From the NCBI RefSeq assembly GCF_902459685.1, contig NZ_CABPSF010000003.1, positions 372,001-436,000 on the forward strand: a stretch of DNA of 64,000 nt, read 5' to 3'. A program made the position numbers and the translations under genes. The stretch's first letter is position 1; the number at the start of each line of letters is the position of its first letter. The notes under the pieces were generated by a model. That model saw only the letters and a program-made list of their open reading frames with translations, was not told the DNA's origin and searched no databases. Positions 8,346 to 16,967 of this stretch are shown in pieces. The stretch comes from Pandoraea iniqua. Lineage in GTDB: Bacteria > Pseudomonadota > Gammaproteobacteria > Burkholderiales > Burkholderiaceae.

Positions 8346-11300
8346 GGGGGTCGTCCGAGATGATGAAAGTGGCGCCGATTTCGAGGCGGCTGAGCGCAGT
8401 GGGTACGCCCGGGTAGTCAATGCCATCGTCGACCGCTTCGATGGCGTGCCGGGCAACCGGAATGGCAATGCTCCACGGGTAAAGCGGCGTGATGTCGGTC
8501 TGGCCCTTCGTGCCACCCATGCTGCCCGTGCTGCCCGTGTTGGCGGGGTCGGCCGTATCGAACAGCGAATACGTCTGCACATCGGCCGACGACCACACGA
8601 CAGGCGCAGCGGCGGACGTCGCCGGCGCCGCGGATACGGCAGGCGGCTTGGCGGCGATACGAAGCATCGAGAAGCCGGAGACATTCTGCACATACGGCAG
8701 CGAGCCGATAAACGCTTCCAGATCGTGCTGCCGGATGCGCCAGCCGAAGTGCGTGCGATAACCCACGCCGTCCTGCCACGGCGTGAGGTAGTGAGAGATC
8801 GCGGCATTGAGCATGGCGATATAGCGCCCGTTGCCCGACACGTCCGAAAACCGCACCTTGCAACGCACCTGAATACGCTCGTAGACAGGGTTCTCGACCG
8901 ACACATGCGCCCACGGCGAGGACAGCGTGTTCACGTACGCGGCGATTTCCTGCATGAGGTTGCCGTCGAGCATCGGCATTTGCTCGTCGGCCTGCAACGC
9001 GGGCCAGTAAGGTAGCGGCACGATCAGCGCATGCCCCGGGCGAACACAGTCGAACGGGCCGTTCGCCGTTGTCAGATTCGCGAAACATTTGACCTTGTAG
9101 ACATCGGCGAACGCTTCGAGAATCAACGATTCGTAATCGGCGGGCGAGATTGCACGCTGCTTGTGCCGCAGCCGTTCACTGATGCGTGTGCGCATCTGTT
9201 CGCGCGTCTCGGCCGCCCGGCCGCCGTACGACGGCAGCGGTTGCACAATGGCCGTGATGCCCGGCAACGGACGGCGGCTGCGGGCAATGCTGCCGGCGGG
9301 CAAGACCATCGGCACTTCCGGCGGCACATCCGCCCCACGGTGCACCTGTACCGCCTGCGCGTGGATGGCGTACAGGCTGCAATACTTCTCCATGTCGCGA
9401 TCGGCGCTTACGCGCAGCCAATACAGCCCGTCGGGCATGACTGTGTTCCGGCAACCGATGTCGCCCGGCACCCGCAGGGTCACGATGCCCGACGTCATGA
9501 AGTGATGCGTGCCGTCGGCGACGATGTTGCGGCGCGGCAAGGGTTTCCAAACGTTGTTCGTGAGGTAGCTCCAGCGAAGCCCCGCGTTGTCGGCGGGCCC
9601 GTCTTCGGTGTCTTCGTTGGTCGGCGGCACCGGCTGCGAGTCTTCGCGAAGCTCGAAGAGCAGTGTCAGTGTCTTGCCTAGGTCGCCAGCCGCAATGCCG
9701 ACGTAGAGATTGCCGGCCGCTTCGAAACGCGGCAGCAGCGCGGGCGCGGGATAGCTTTTGAGGCCGAGCGTTTCCCATCCCGACGGATACAGATGCAGGA
9801 AGCGGCCGTCGTCGTCACCCTTTGGCAACCGGTCGACGCGAATCGTCCCCGTCGCGCAATAGTCGACCGAGATGGCGTTGACCAACGGTGTGTAAGGCGC
9901 ACGCGGCACAGCGCGCTGGCCACGCCAGCGCCGGCGCCGTGCGTTGGCCATCATCGTCGTCGACAACGCCTGCGCATAGCGCTCGTGACCGAAGGCGAAG
10001 GCCGGCGCCGCGAACGTGAATTTGAAGAAACCGTTCTTCGCACCCGGCCCCCATGTCAGCGGCTGGGCCGCGCTCACGCCTGCATCGGGTTCGAACAGAT
10101 GCGCCAGTTGACCGGCGCGCCAGACGATGCGCGTGTCGATGCGTTCGCCCTGCCCCGGTTGTACGCGCGTGCGGAACATCGGCACGCTCGGGCGGACCAA
10201 TTCGCTGGCGGGCGTCCACACGCCCTTGGCCAACACCGCGACCGTAGCCAGATAGTCTTCGTTGGCGAGGCGCACGTCGTAGCCGTCGTACCACGCGCCG
10301 AACCCGCCGGTCACGCGTGGCAGATCCGCCCATTCGATTTCGACGCGAAAGTCGGTGATGCGCTTCGACGCCATCTCGGTACTGCCGACGATGAGGTAAC
10401 TGCCCAGCCGCGCCAACGGCCCAAACGGTGCGAATGGCGTCGCGGCGCTCAGTTGCCCGATGTTGTTGTGCAGTACCAAATCGCGGCAGCCGCGCGCTTC
10501 GACATCGATGCGCGCGCCAGTCACTGCCAGATCGCGCAGCATGCCGTACGGGAACAGATACGCTCCCGGGTTGATCACGCAGCGCAGCAGCGGCGTATCG
10601 ACATCGAACTGCTCGCCATGCAGCGCCGGCGAATAGGCCACCACGCTCGGCGATTCCGGCGGCAACTCGAAGCTCAGCCTGAGCACCCCATCGTCGTAAA
10701 ACGGCACGTAGCCCGGGATATCGATCCAGCCGAATTCGCCCGTCAGCCCAACCACGAAGATGCTGCGAAATATCTTCAGGAAAATGTCGTTGCGGCGCAG
10801 CTCAACCGCAGCAGGGCTGTCGTCGACGTCGACCGGTCCTTGCCCCGCCGGGCTCACCGCCGTCGTACCGAGCATCGCGTCGGCCACCCGGTCGAGCCGC
10901 TGCATCAGCGTGTCGTCGGCGAACGTGATCGTCACGCTGATACGCCGGTCGCCTTCCTTGAGCAACAGCACCTTGCTCGACAGCGCAAAGCCGATGCGTG
11001 CGTCGCGGTGCGGGCCACTCCCCATGCCGGCTTTCGGGGCGCCCAGCACCGGCCAGGCTTGTGTGTGATCGGCACCGGGCGGTGCGACCGGTACCGACTG
11101 GAACCATGCCGCCGTGGGCCACGTCCGGCCGGTCACCGGGGCACCTCTCGGCACGGTGTCGTCATCGGCGAGCAGGTTTTCCGGTGCGCTGTAGCCGTTG
11201 TGATCGAGGTAAAGCGTCTGCACCTGCGCCACACCGGCGTCCGACACCCGCAACTCGCTCTCGGCAACATAGAGAATGTCGCGGCTCTGGGCATCGACCC

Positions 11301-12240
11301 CGGCCGGAAACTCGGTGCCCGCAGGCACGACGACGTCGCGCGCGTCCGGCGTGCGCTTGAAGACCAGCCACGTGTGATCGGGAATGGTGGCGCGCGGCGT
11401 GCTGCCGAGCATGCGGTCGTAGTAAAAATCGATGAACCGGCGCGTGTAACCGTTGAGCTTGCCTTGCAACTTCTGGAATTGCTGCACGAAGGCAATCAGC
11501 AGGCCGATGGCCGGATCGTGGATGCCGTTGTGCAACGACGCAGGCAACCGGGCAAGCGCCTCCTTGCGGACCATTTCGATCGCCTTCATGTACGCGTGAA
11601 AATCGGTGCGGACATCGGCTTTGGTCAACCGCGCCCCCGCGCGTGCGATACCGTCGGCATCGGGGTCACCGGGTTGGCTTGCCGACAGCATGCCCGGCGT
11701 CGCCAGCCCGGCCGACCAGATCGGATCGAGCGGTACGTGCCCGCCCACGGCCCGCAATGCGCCAAGAATGCCGGACCGGTCGACGCTCAGTTGCACGATC
11801 ACGGCGCGCAGCACCGTGCGCAAACCCAGCCCGTTATCGCTCTGCGCCTGCGCCAGTGCGACGTACCAGTCGTTGAGCGTGATGACCAGCTCGGTGACGG
11901 GCGAGGCTTGCAGCGTCCAGCCCGAACTCTCCCCGTTGGCGCTGACGCCGACATGCTCTGGCGTGTTGCGCCACCACTGGGCGAAGCGCGCCGTCTCGCG
12001 TGCCAGATCGAACGCCAGAATGCGGCTCATGACCACCGTTTCGTCGGCACGGAAGAACGGCGTCCAGTCCCCTTCGGGCACATTCTCCGCGTTGTGAAAG
12101 CGCACCAACGAAGCAAATTCCGTCACGATCGCGAGCAACTCGTGGAACGACAGCTCATCGAGATGGAAATAGCCGTCCTGCAACGCGGGCAGTGCCCGCA
12201 TCGCCTGACTGGTGCCATCGCGAATGATGAGGTTGTACAT
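8335..12240 (-). CDS. eCIS large baseplate J-like protein (Afp11-like)
   Basis: 1301 aa. The N-terminus (MYNLIIRDGTSQAMRALPAL, then DELSFHELLAIVTEFASLVR) and the interior (FYYDRMLGSTPRATIPDHTW, a repeated feature of eCIS baseplate proteins) identify the first large baseplate wedge protein. The C-terminal third (PADYESLILEAFADVYKVKC..., VRCKVRFSDV) carries a gpJ-like core. It starts at ATG 12240, 61 bp after the gp25-like gene, in the same order as in Afp (gp25, PAAR and J-type proteins). Expected to form the baseplate ring with the 863-aa partner. Confidence 0.85.
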   Translation of the reverse strand: MYNLIIRDGTSQAMRALPALQDGYFHLDELSFHELLAIVTEFASLVRFHNAENVPEGDWTPFFRADETVVMSRILAFDLARETARFAQWWRNTPEHVGVSANGESSGWTLQASPVTELVITLNDWYVALAQAQSDNGLGLRTVLRAVIVQLSVDRSGILGALRAVGGHVPLDPIWSAGLATPGMLSASQPGDPDADGIARAGARLTKADVRTDFHAYMKAIEMVRKEALARLPASLHNGIHDPAIGLLIAFVQQFQKLQGKLNGYTRRFIDFYYDRMLGSTPRATIPDHTWLVFKRTPDARDVVVPAGTEFPAGVDAQSRDILYVAESELRVSDAGVAQVQTLYLDHNGYSAPENLLADDDTVPRGAPVTGRTWPTAAWFQSVPVAPPGADHTQAWPVLGAPKAGMGSGPHRDARIGFALSSKVLLLKEGDRRISVTITFADDTLMQRLDRVADAMLGTTAVSPAGQGPVDVDDSPAAVELRRNDIFLKIFRSIFVVGLTGEFGWIDIPGYVPFYDDGVLRLSFELPPESPSVVAYSPALHGEQFDVDTPLLRCVINPGAYLFPYGMLRDLAVTGARIDVEARGCRDLVLHNNIGQLSAATPFAPFGPLARLGSYLIVGSTEMASKRITDFRVEIEWADLPRVTGGFGAWYDGYDVRLANEDYLATVAVLAKGVWTPASELVRPSVPMFRTRVQPGQGERIDTRIVWRAGQLAHLFEPDAGVSAAQPLTWGPGAKNGFFKFTFAAPAFAFGHERYAQALSTTMMANARRRRWRGQRAVPRAPYTPLVNAISVDYCATGTIRVDRLPKGDDDGRFLHLYPSGWETLGLKSYPAPALLPRFEAAGNLYVGIAAGDLGKTLTLLFELREDSQPVPPTNEDTEDGPADNAGLRWSYLTNNVWKPLPRRNIVADGTHHFMTSGIVTLRVPGDIGCRNTVMPDGLYWLRVSADRDMEKYCSLYAIHAQAVQVHRGADVPPEVPMVLPAGSIARSRRPLPGITAIVQPLPSYGGRAAETREQMRTRISERLRHKQRAISPADYESLILEAFADVYKVKCFANLTTANGPFDCVRPGHALIVPLPYWPALQADEQMPMLDGNLMQEIAAYVNTLSSPWAHVSVENPVYERIQVRCKVRFSDVSGNGRYIAMLNAAISHYLTPWQDGVGYRTHFGWRIRQHDLEAFIGSLPYVQNVSGFSMLRIAAKPPAVSAAPATSAAAPVVWSSADVQTYSLFDTADPANTGSTGSMGGTKGQTDITPLYPWSIAIPVARHAIEAVDDGIDYPGVPTALSRLEIGATFIISDDPHDQ

Positions 12241-12301
12241 CGGGTGGTCGGTTGGTTCGTTCAGTCGGTATCAGTGCAAAGTGCAGGTTTCAGCGCAGGT
12301 T

Positions 12302-12739
12302 TCAGCGATCCATCTGCTTGTCCGGCAAATTGGTCCCTTCAAGGAAATAGAACGGGTAGACCATGTTGCTGCGTGTATTCGTCCCGCGAACCGTGTAGTC
12401 GATGAGCACGTCGATACGCCCCTCCATCGCCGCCGACGAGTCGATGACAATCCGCTCGACGGTGATCCGCGGCTCGAAAAACAAAATGGCGCGCTCGATT
12501 GCGTCGCGTATCTCGGTGAGCACGCTTTCACTGATTTCGTCGAACACGTAAGTCTTGATGCCGCATCCGAAGGTCGGCTGCATGATCCGCTCGCCCGGCA
12601 CGGTCGAGAGAATGATGCGCAGGCTTTCGTGGATGTCGGCCTCGGCCGCTACCATCTGCGTGCGCCCACGCGCGGCGCTGTCGCCGAATCGCGGCGGAAA
12701 CGCCCAGCCGGTGCCGAGAAACGATTTGTCGGTGCTCAC
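12302..12739 (-). CDS. gp25-like baseplate wedge protein (Afp9-like)
   Basis: 145 aa from a GTG at 12739, preceded by the purine-rich AAGGGGAAAG. The sequence has the GPW/gp25 pattern: FLGTGWAFPPRF at the N-terminus, then an internal segment RIILSTVPGERIMQPTFGCG, the family hallmark, followed by a segment with EPRITVERIVID. gp25-family proteins link the sheath to the baseplate and start sheath polymerisation in phage T4, T6SS and eCIS. It lies between the PAAR tip and the large J-like gene. Confidence 0.9.
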   Translation of the reverse strand: MSTDKSFLGTGWAFPPRFGDSAARGRTQMVAAEADIHESLRIILSTVPGERIMQPTFGCGIKTYVFDEISESVLTEIRDAIERAILFFEPRITVERIVIDSSAAMEGRIDVLIDYTVRGTNTRSNMVYPFYFLEGTNLPDKQMDR

Positions 12740-12803
12740 GCGTGCTTTCCCCTTATCCCTTTTGCTTTTTCCTTCGTTTTCACGCTTACTGCCGTGCCCG
12801 GTC

Positions 12804-13106
12804 TTAGCCGCCGATCAGCACCGTCGGGCAACCCATCGAGATCGCCCCGCCATGCGCACAGGTATCGCCGACGCGGGCAGCCGGTTTGCCGCCGATCAGC
12901 ACGCTGGTCGATCCCATGACAATGGAGTCCGGCGGCCCGACGCAGAGGCAGTTGTCGGTCACGACGGCGGCCGGCAGCTTGCCGACCAGTACCGTCGGCA
13001 CACACGGGCCGAGGATCGGGCCGCCCACGTGCGGAATCGGCGCCGGCACGGCCGGGGTCTGCATCGGGCACACATGCATGTCGGTCAATCGTGCGGCGAG
13101 CGGCAT
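12804..13106 (-). CDS. PAAR-domain spike tip protein (Afp10-like)
   Basis: 100 aa. PAAR-type proline/alanine motifs are visible (PLAARLTDMHVCP at the start, GGKPAARVGDTCAHGG near the end), with His and Cys residues at the positions that bind a metal in the cone-shaped PAAR fold. The rest is a short beta-repeat (TVLVGKLPAAVV, SVLIGG). The protein should cap the VgrG-like spike and sharpen it for membrane puncture. No C-terminal toxin extension is present. It is 73 bp downstream of the spike gene. Confidence 0.9.
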   Translation of the reverse strand: MPLAARLTDMHVCPMQTPAVPAPIPHVGGPILGPCVPTVLVGKLPAAVVTDNCLCVGPPDSIVMGSTSVLIGGKPAARVGDTCAHGGAISMGCPTVLIGG

Positions 13107-13179
13107 GTTCTGGTCTCCTTGTTACCGAACTATTGAAACGAACTATTGAAACGCGCTATTGAGCGCAAAGACAATCGCT

Positions 13180-14970
13180 TCAGTTGATCATGACCAGCGC
13201 ACCTTTGACGGTCGTCTGGCCGCTGGCCGACAGCTCCGCAGTGGCCGACCCCTTAGCGGTAAAACCCACCTTCGCTGTGCCGGTGATGTTGAGCGCCTCG
13301 CTCTTGATATCCGCCTGCGCGGTCTGTTCGATATTCGATACCGCGCTGATGCTGACTTTGCCCTTGGCGTTGATCACGATGTCCTTGGGGCTGTCGAGCG
13401 TGATGCCATCGGGCGTCATCTGAATCTTGTTGTTGTTCTGATCGGTCAGGCAGATCGACTTGGCGTCGTCGCTCATCTCGATCGTGTTCTTCTGCGGCGT
13501 AATGACGGTGATGACTTTCTTGTCGTCGTCGAAAATGATCTTGAGCAGCCCCTTCGTCCACAGCGCCTTGGTGTAGTTCTCGGCAGTCAGTTCGTAAGGC
13601 ATCTTGCGTTGGCTGCTGTAAAGACTGCCCAGCACCACCGGATGCGATGGGTCGCCGTTGAGGTAGCCCAATATCACTTCGTCGCCGATCTCGGGAATGA
13701 AGAACGCCCCCACGCTCGATGAGCCGTAAAAGCTCGCCAGCCGCGCCCACACACCGGCCGTCTCCGCTTGCAAGACCTGCACCGCGACCTGAATGCGGTA
13801 CTGCCCCTCGGGGTCGGCGTCGAGCTTCGTGACCACGCCGATTTGCAGCCCGCCGACACCCGGCACCAGTCCCGATGCCTGAACATTGCCCGCCCCGTGA
13901 CGCTCGCTGAAGCTCTCCGGCGACAAGCCGAATTCGACATCCGAAATCCAGTTGCCGTCGGCGATACGGTGCTGCACGGCACTCACATAGACGTTGCCGC
14001 TGAAGCGCTTGCCCACGCCCACCAATTCGATCATCACGCCGGGCTTGGCCGCCGCATTCCCCTGAAACGACATCCGTCCGCGAATACACGCGAGCGCTGC
14101 GCGCATCTGCCGCGCCTCGCTCCACGACTTGAGCTCGTCGCTTAGCAGCGGCACCGTCGATTGCAGCCGGAAGGTACTCGGACCAGCCACTTGGGCGAGC
14201 TTCGCCGGTGTGAGATTGCCTTGTTCGTAGAGCGTTTTCGCGGGCGCACTTTGCTGCACCATCGCCTGCGTGCCCGGGTCCCACGCGGCGGCCACCACGC
14301 TCTGCAGCTGCGTGCGCGCATCGACATCGGCCGAGAACGACATCAGGTCGATGCCATAGGTCACCTTGAGGACCGCGGCCGCGCTGGTCTGCGGCGGTTT
14401 GACGCTCACCGTGCCGTTATCCTCGGCGATCACGAGTGCCCCGTTGGCCTCCGCCCGCAATGCCATGAAATCCCAGTCGGTGCTGTAGAACTGCACGATC
14501 TCCTGATGCTGGGTTTGTGTGGTGGTCACATCCGCCGTGAGACCGGCATCGGAAATCAACTGGCTGAGGATTGCGCTGTCCTGCTTCTGCACATAGTTCG
14601 CGTTCTTGCAGCCGATCGTCATGGCCACCGCCTTGTGGCGGCACTCGACGATCAGCCGGGCGTCGTTATTGCCCGCGATCTTGATGCCGTGCCGCACGAC
14701 GATGCCGTCGAAAATCTGTGCGGTGGTGCCGCCATAGCCCGCGCTGATGACGATGGCGCTGCCGGGCGCGAAGACATCGGTGTCGCTCACCGGAAAGTCG
14801 TCGTTGGGCATATCGCCATCGCGCAACACGATGCGCGCGCTGCCCACGCGACCCACTGCGCGATCGATTTCGACCGATATCACGCCCGCCGTATCCGGAA
14901 TGGGGCTGCCCGCGCTCGTGATCGTGAGCGTCAGGACACCATTGGCGTTGGCGGCGGGAGACGTGGCCAT
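13180..14970 (-). CDS. VgrG-like central spike protein (Afp8-like)
   Basis: 596 aa, a fused gp27/gp5-type spike. Residues about 1-360 form the gp27-like hub (SVEIDRAVGRVGSARIVL, DGIVVRHGIKIAG, YSTDWDFMALRAEANG). Residues about 375-470 form the OB-fold (YRIQVAVQVLQ, FFIPEIGDEVILGYLNGDPS, PVVLGSLYSS), followed by a beta-helix-like repeat tail (IEMSDDAKSICLTDQNNNKI, TPDGITLDSPKDIVINAKG) that ends in VMIN. It forms the trimeric spike below the tube, and the PAAR protein encoded next should sit on its tip. No effector domain follows the beta-helix. Confidence 0.9.
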   Translation of the reverse strand: MATSPAANANGVLTLTITSAGSPIPDTAGVISVEIDRAVGRVGSARIVLRDGDMPNDDFPVSDTDVFAPGSAIVISAGYGGTTAQIFDGIVVRHGIKIAGNNDARLIVECRHKAVAMTIGCKNANYVQKQDSAILSQLISDAGLTADVTTTQTQHQEIVQFYSTDWDFMALRAEANGALVIAEDNGTVSVKPPQTSAAAVLKVTYGIDLMSFSADVDARTQLQSVVAAAWDPGTQAMVQQSAPAKTLYEQGNLTPAKLAQVAGPSTFRLQSTVPLLSDELKSWSEARQMRAALACIRGRMSFQGNAAAKPGVMIELVGVGKRFSGNVYVSAVQHRIADGNWISDVEFGLSPESFSERHGAGNVQASGLVPGVGGLQIGVVTKLDADPEGQYRIQVAVQVLQAETAGVWARLASFYGSSSVGAFFIPEIGDEVILGYLNGDPSHPVVLGSLYSSQRKMPYELTAENYTKALWTKGLLKIIFDDDKKVITVITPQKNTIEMSDDAKSICLTDQNNNKIQMTPDGITLDSPKDIVINAKGKVSISAVSNIEQTAQADIKSEALNITGTAKVGFTAKGSATAELSASGQTTVKGALVMIN

Positions 14971-14973
14971 AGG

Positions 14974-15657
14974 TCAGACGAGCGGTGGAAAGCGCAGCAC
15001 CATCCCGGGCTCCAGCTTGCGAAAACCGGTCAGGTTGTTGATGCGTGCGACCTCGCGGTAGTACGACGGGTCGTTGTAGATGCGGTTGCACAGCAACGGC
15101 AACGTGTCGCCCGCCGTCACCTCGACGAGATGGCTCAGGTCGGGCGAACTCAGGTTGGCGCGCAACGCGCTCTCGGTCGCGCTCATCCAGCCGACGATGC
15201 CGAGCGTCACGCGGGCGCGCAACGGCTCGCCGGTCGGCTTGAACATCGTGTAGTCGAGCGAAATCGACTCGACCCGGCCGAAGAAGATGAACGTGCCCCA
15301 CAGCAGGCGAATGTAATTCGGTTCGTGCTTCTTGCCGTCGTACTTGTAGATGACCGCCAGCAGCGCGTCGATCATGTCTTTCACGCTGCGTGAGCCGGTA
15401 CCGTCGACGACACCCGTGCCGTCGAGCACCAGATTCTCGATGGTGATGCTCTCGGGGCGAATCGCACTGAAACGCGGCGTGGCGCTCGGCTGTCCGAGCG
15501 TCTGCTTCTTGTTGTACTCGATGCTCAGCTTGCGCTTGTAGCCGACCGGATTGATCAACGCTTCGAACGCCGTGCGGCTGGTGTCGACCGAAATCTGACC
15601 GCCCGAGACTTTGCACGGGGCGATATTGAATTTTCTGCGGTTCAGGCTGGTCGCCAC
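14974..15657 (-). CDS. LysM-domain tube/baseplate adaptor (Afp7-like)
   Basis: 227 aa. The N-terminal two thirds (SVDTSRTAFEALINPVGYKR, SIRPESI-like segments) match the contractile-injection-system tube-protein domain. The last 50 residues form a LysM domain (GDTLPLLCNRIYNDPSYYRE, then PGMVLRFPPL). By analogy with gp53/Afp7 it should clamp the tube and spike hub within the baseplate rather than bind peptidoglycan. It lies 3 bp upstream of the spike gene start and 3 bp after the DUF5908 gene. Confidence 0.88.
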   Translation of the reverse strand: MATSLNRRKFNIAPCKVSGGQISVDTSRTAFEALINPVGYKRKLSIEYNKKQTLGQPSATPRFSAIRPESITIENLVLDGTGVVDGTGSRSVKDMIDALLAVIYKYDGKKHEPNYIRLLWGTFIFFGRVESISLDYTMFKPTGEPLRARVTLGIVGWMSATESALRANLSSPDLSHLVEVTAGDTLPLLCNRIYNDPSYYREVARINNLTGFRKLEPGMVLRFPPLV

Positions 15658-15660
15658 GGA

Positions 15661-15855
15661 TCAACGCTCCTTCGCGCGGTCGAGCAGGTCGAGCACGAGC
15701 GCACGGCATTCGGCGAGCAGCTCTGCGCGCATTTGCGCGTCGAGTACCGGCAAGGCTTCCGCCATGTCGTCGTCTTGGGGCGCGACGCCGCTTTCGCCAG
15801 CCGCCTGCTGTACCACGTTCGATTTGATGCTCAACTGGCCGATTTCGATCGACAT
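15661..15855 (-). CDS. DUF5908-type small protein (Afp6-like)
   Basis: 64 aa. The N-terminal pattern MSIEIGQLSIKSNVV matches the DUF5908/Afp6 family found between tube and LysM genes in eCIS operons. The C-terminal half is a charged helix (AQMRAELLAECRALVLDLLD). The role is unknown. Position and conservation suggest an assembly factor or small tube-hub component. It is embedded in the operon with gaps of 3-4 bp on both sides. Confidence 0.8.
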   Translation of the reverse strand: MSIEIGQLSIKSNVVQQAAGESGVAPQDDDMAEALPVLDAQMRAELLAECRALVLDLLDRAKER

Positions 15856-15859
15856 CGCG

Positions 15860-16324
15860 TCACTCCATACGATTCGCGTAGGTGTAGCTCAGAACGATCT
15901 TCTCGATCGCCACCTGATTCTTGGTCGAGCCGAAGCCTTCGATTTCCCATTTCACCGGATACGCATTGGCGAAGGTCCAGATGCGAATCGGAATATGCAT
16001 TTCGTCGAGCAACTGCACCATCAGCGACTGCGGCCGTATCGGCACGATGAACTCGCCTTCGAACACCGAGCGGCACCACATGACGAGCGGCGACGTGAAC
16101 GACGCAATACCCCGCTTGAGTTCGAGATGCGGGTGTTTGACGCCCTTCGGCAACGTGTGCACAAAACGGTTCTCCCCGCCCTCGGGGACCGATTCGGTAT
16201 CGAGTTCGGTACTGATGCCGGAGACTTCCTGAAACGACGCGTCGACCGCACCGCCGGTCGTGGCGAACATCACGCGAAAGTGGAAAGCAGCAGGCGGGTA
16301 CGGATCGAAAGGCGATGACGGCAT
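15860..16324 (-). CDS. eCIS inner tube protein 2 (gp19-like, Afp5-like)
   Basis: 154 aa, gp19/Hcp-like tube fold. Family marks are FRVMFATTGGAVDASFQEVS near the start, LKRGIASFTSPLVMWCRSVF in the middle and IWTFANAYPVKWEIEGFGST near the end. It is paralogous to the other tube gene 66 bp upstream but diverged. Afp likewise has a main tube protein (Afp1) and a variant (Afp5) that forms the first layer on the spike hub. I infer the same division here, with this protein as the hub-proximal ring because its gene adjoins the baseplate block. Confidence 0.85.
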   Translation of the reverse strand: MPSSPFDPYPPAAFHFRVMFATTGGAVDASFQEVSGISTELDTESVPEGGENRFVHTLPKGVKHPHLELKRGIASFTSPLVMWCRSVFEGEFIVPIRPQSLMVQLLDEMHIPIRIWTFANAYPVKWEIEGFGSTKNQVAIEKIVLSYTYANRME

Positions 16325-16390
16325 GTCGGGCGCGCGCGGGCCGGCACCGGGACGCCGTACTGCTGGCGACCCGACACCAGTGGCCGATGG

Positions 16391-16849
16391 TTAGCTGTTG
16401 GCGATGGTCAACCCTTCGTGCACGATCTCGATGGTCTCGATGGCGACTTCGTTGCCTTCGGACTTCAGATCGGTGCCCGTGATCTTGGTCGGCCACGCAT
16501 TGGCGAGCGTCCACACCATCGTCGGCTTGCCGGCCTCGTCGAGCAGGCTGATCGTCACCGGCACCCGCTTGATGGTGTTCATCTTGATCTGGTTGAACCA
16601 GTCCCAGAACTTGTTATCGGACTTGAACACGCCCTTCTTCATGGTCACGTTGCCGTACTTCTTCATGCCCGGCATCTTGATCACCGAGAACTCCGGGCTG
16701 TCGCCGTGGCGATACTTGATTTCTTCGGACTGCACGTCCAGCCCGCTCACTTCCTGAAACGACATGACCTGCGAATCCCACTTCACCTGAAAGTAGAACT
16801 TGGGAAGCGGCCAAACTGTGGTGGATTGTTTCGAACCGTCGTCTGCCAT
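16391..16849 (-). CDS. eCIS major inner tube protein (gp19-like, Afp1-like)
   Basis: 152 aa (an ATG at 16852 would add one Met). Marks of the gp19/Hcp-like tube family: YFQVKWDSQVMSFQEVSGLD, MKKGVFKSDNKFWDWFNQ, TWTLANAWPTKITGT-like segment and a C-terminal SEGNEVAIETIEIVHEGL. It should polymerise into the tube inside the sheath. It is the first gene after the sheath, separated from it by a 118-bp gap containing a GC-rich palindrome, whereas most other junctions in the operon are tight. Confidence 0.88.
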   Translation of the reverse strand: MADDGSKQSTTVWPLPKFYFQVKWDSQVMSFQEVSGLDVQSEEIKYRHGDSPEFSVIKMPGMKKYGNVTMKKGVFKSDNKFWDWFNQIKMNTIKRVPVTISLLDEAGKPTMVWTLANAWPTKITGTDLKSEGNEVAIETIEIVHEGLTIANS

Positions 16850-16905
16850 CACATACCTCGTCTAAAGATTGCATGCGAAAAATGCCGTGCCGGGCCAGCG
16901 CACTC

Positions 16906-16919
16906 TGCGGCGCGCCGCA
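16906..16919. other. GC-rich perfect palindrome between sheath and tube genes
   Basis: TGCGGCGCGCCGCA is a perfect 14-bp palindrome in the 118-bp gap between the sheath stop (16968) and the tube start (16849). It could fold in the mRNA as part of a processing or stabilising structure that separates expression of the two abundant structural genes. There is no T-run, so a simple terminator is unlikely. Significance is uncertain in DNA of this GC content. Confidence 0.3.
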
Positions 16920-16967
16920 ACATCGTCACGAACCTGCCAAGCGGGTGATCTACCCCGATGCCCGGCC

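Noticed and set aside
9793-12405. Long plus-strand open frame of 870 codons
   Set aside because: It lies opposite the 1301-aa baseplate gene, has Arg/His-rich composition typical of antisense frames in GC-rich DNA, and shows no family resemblance.
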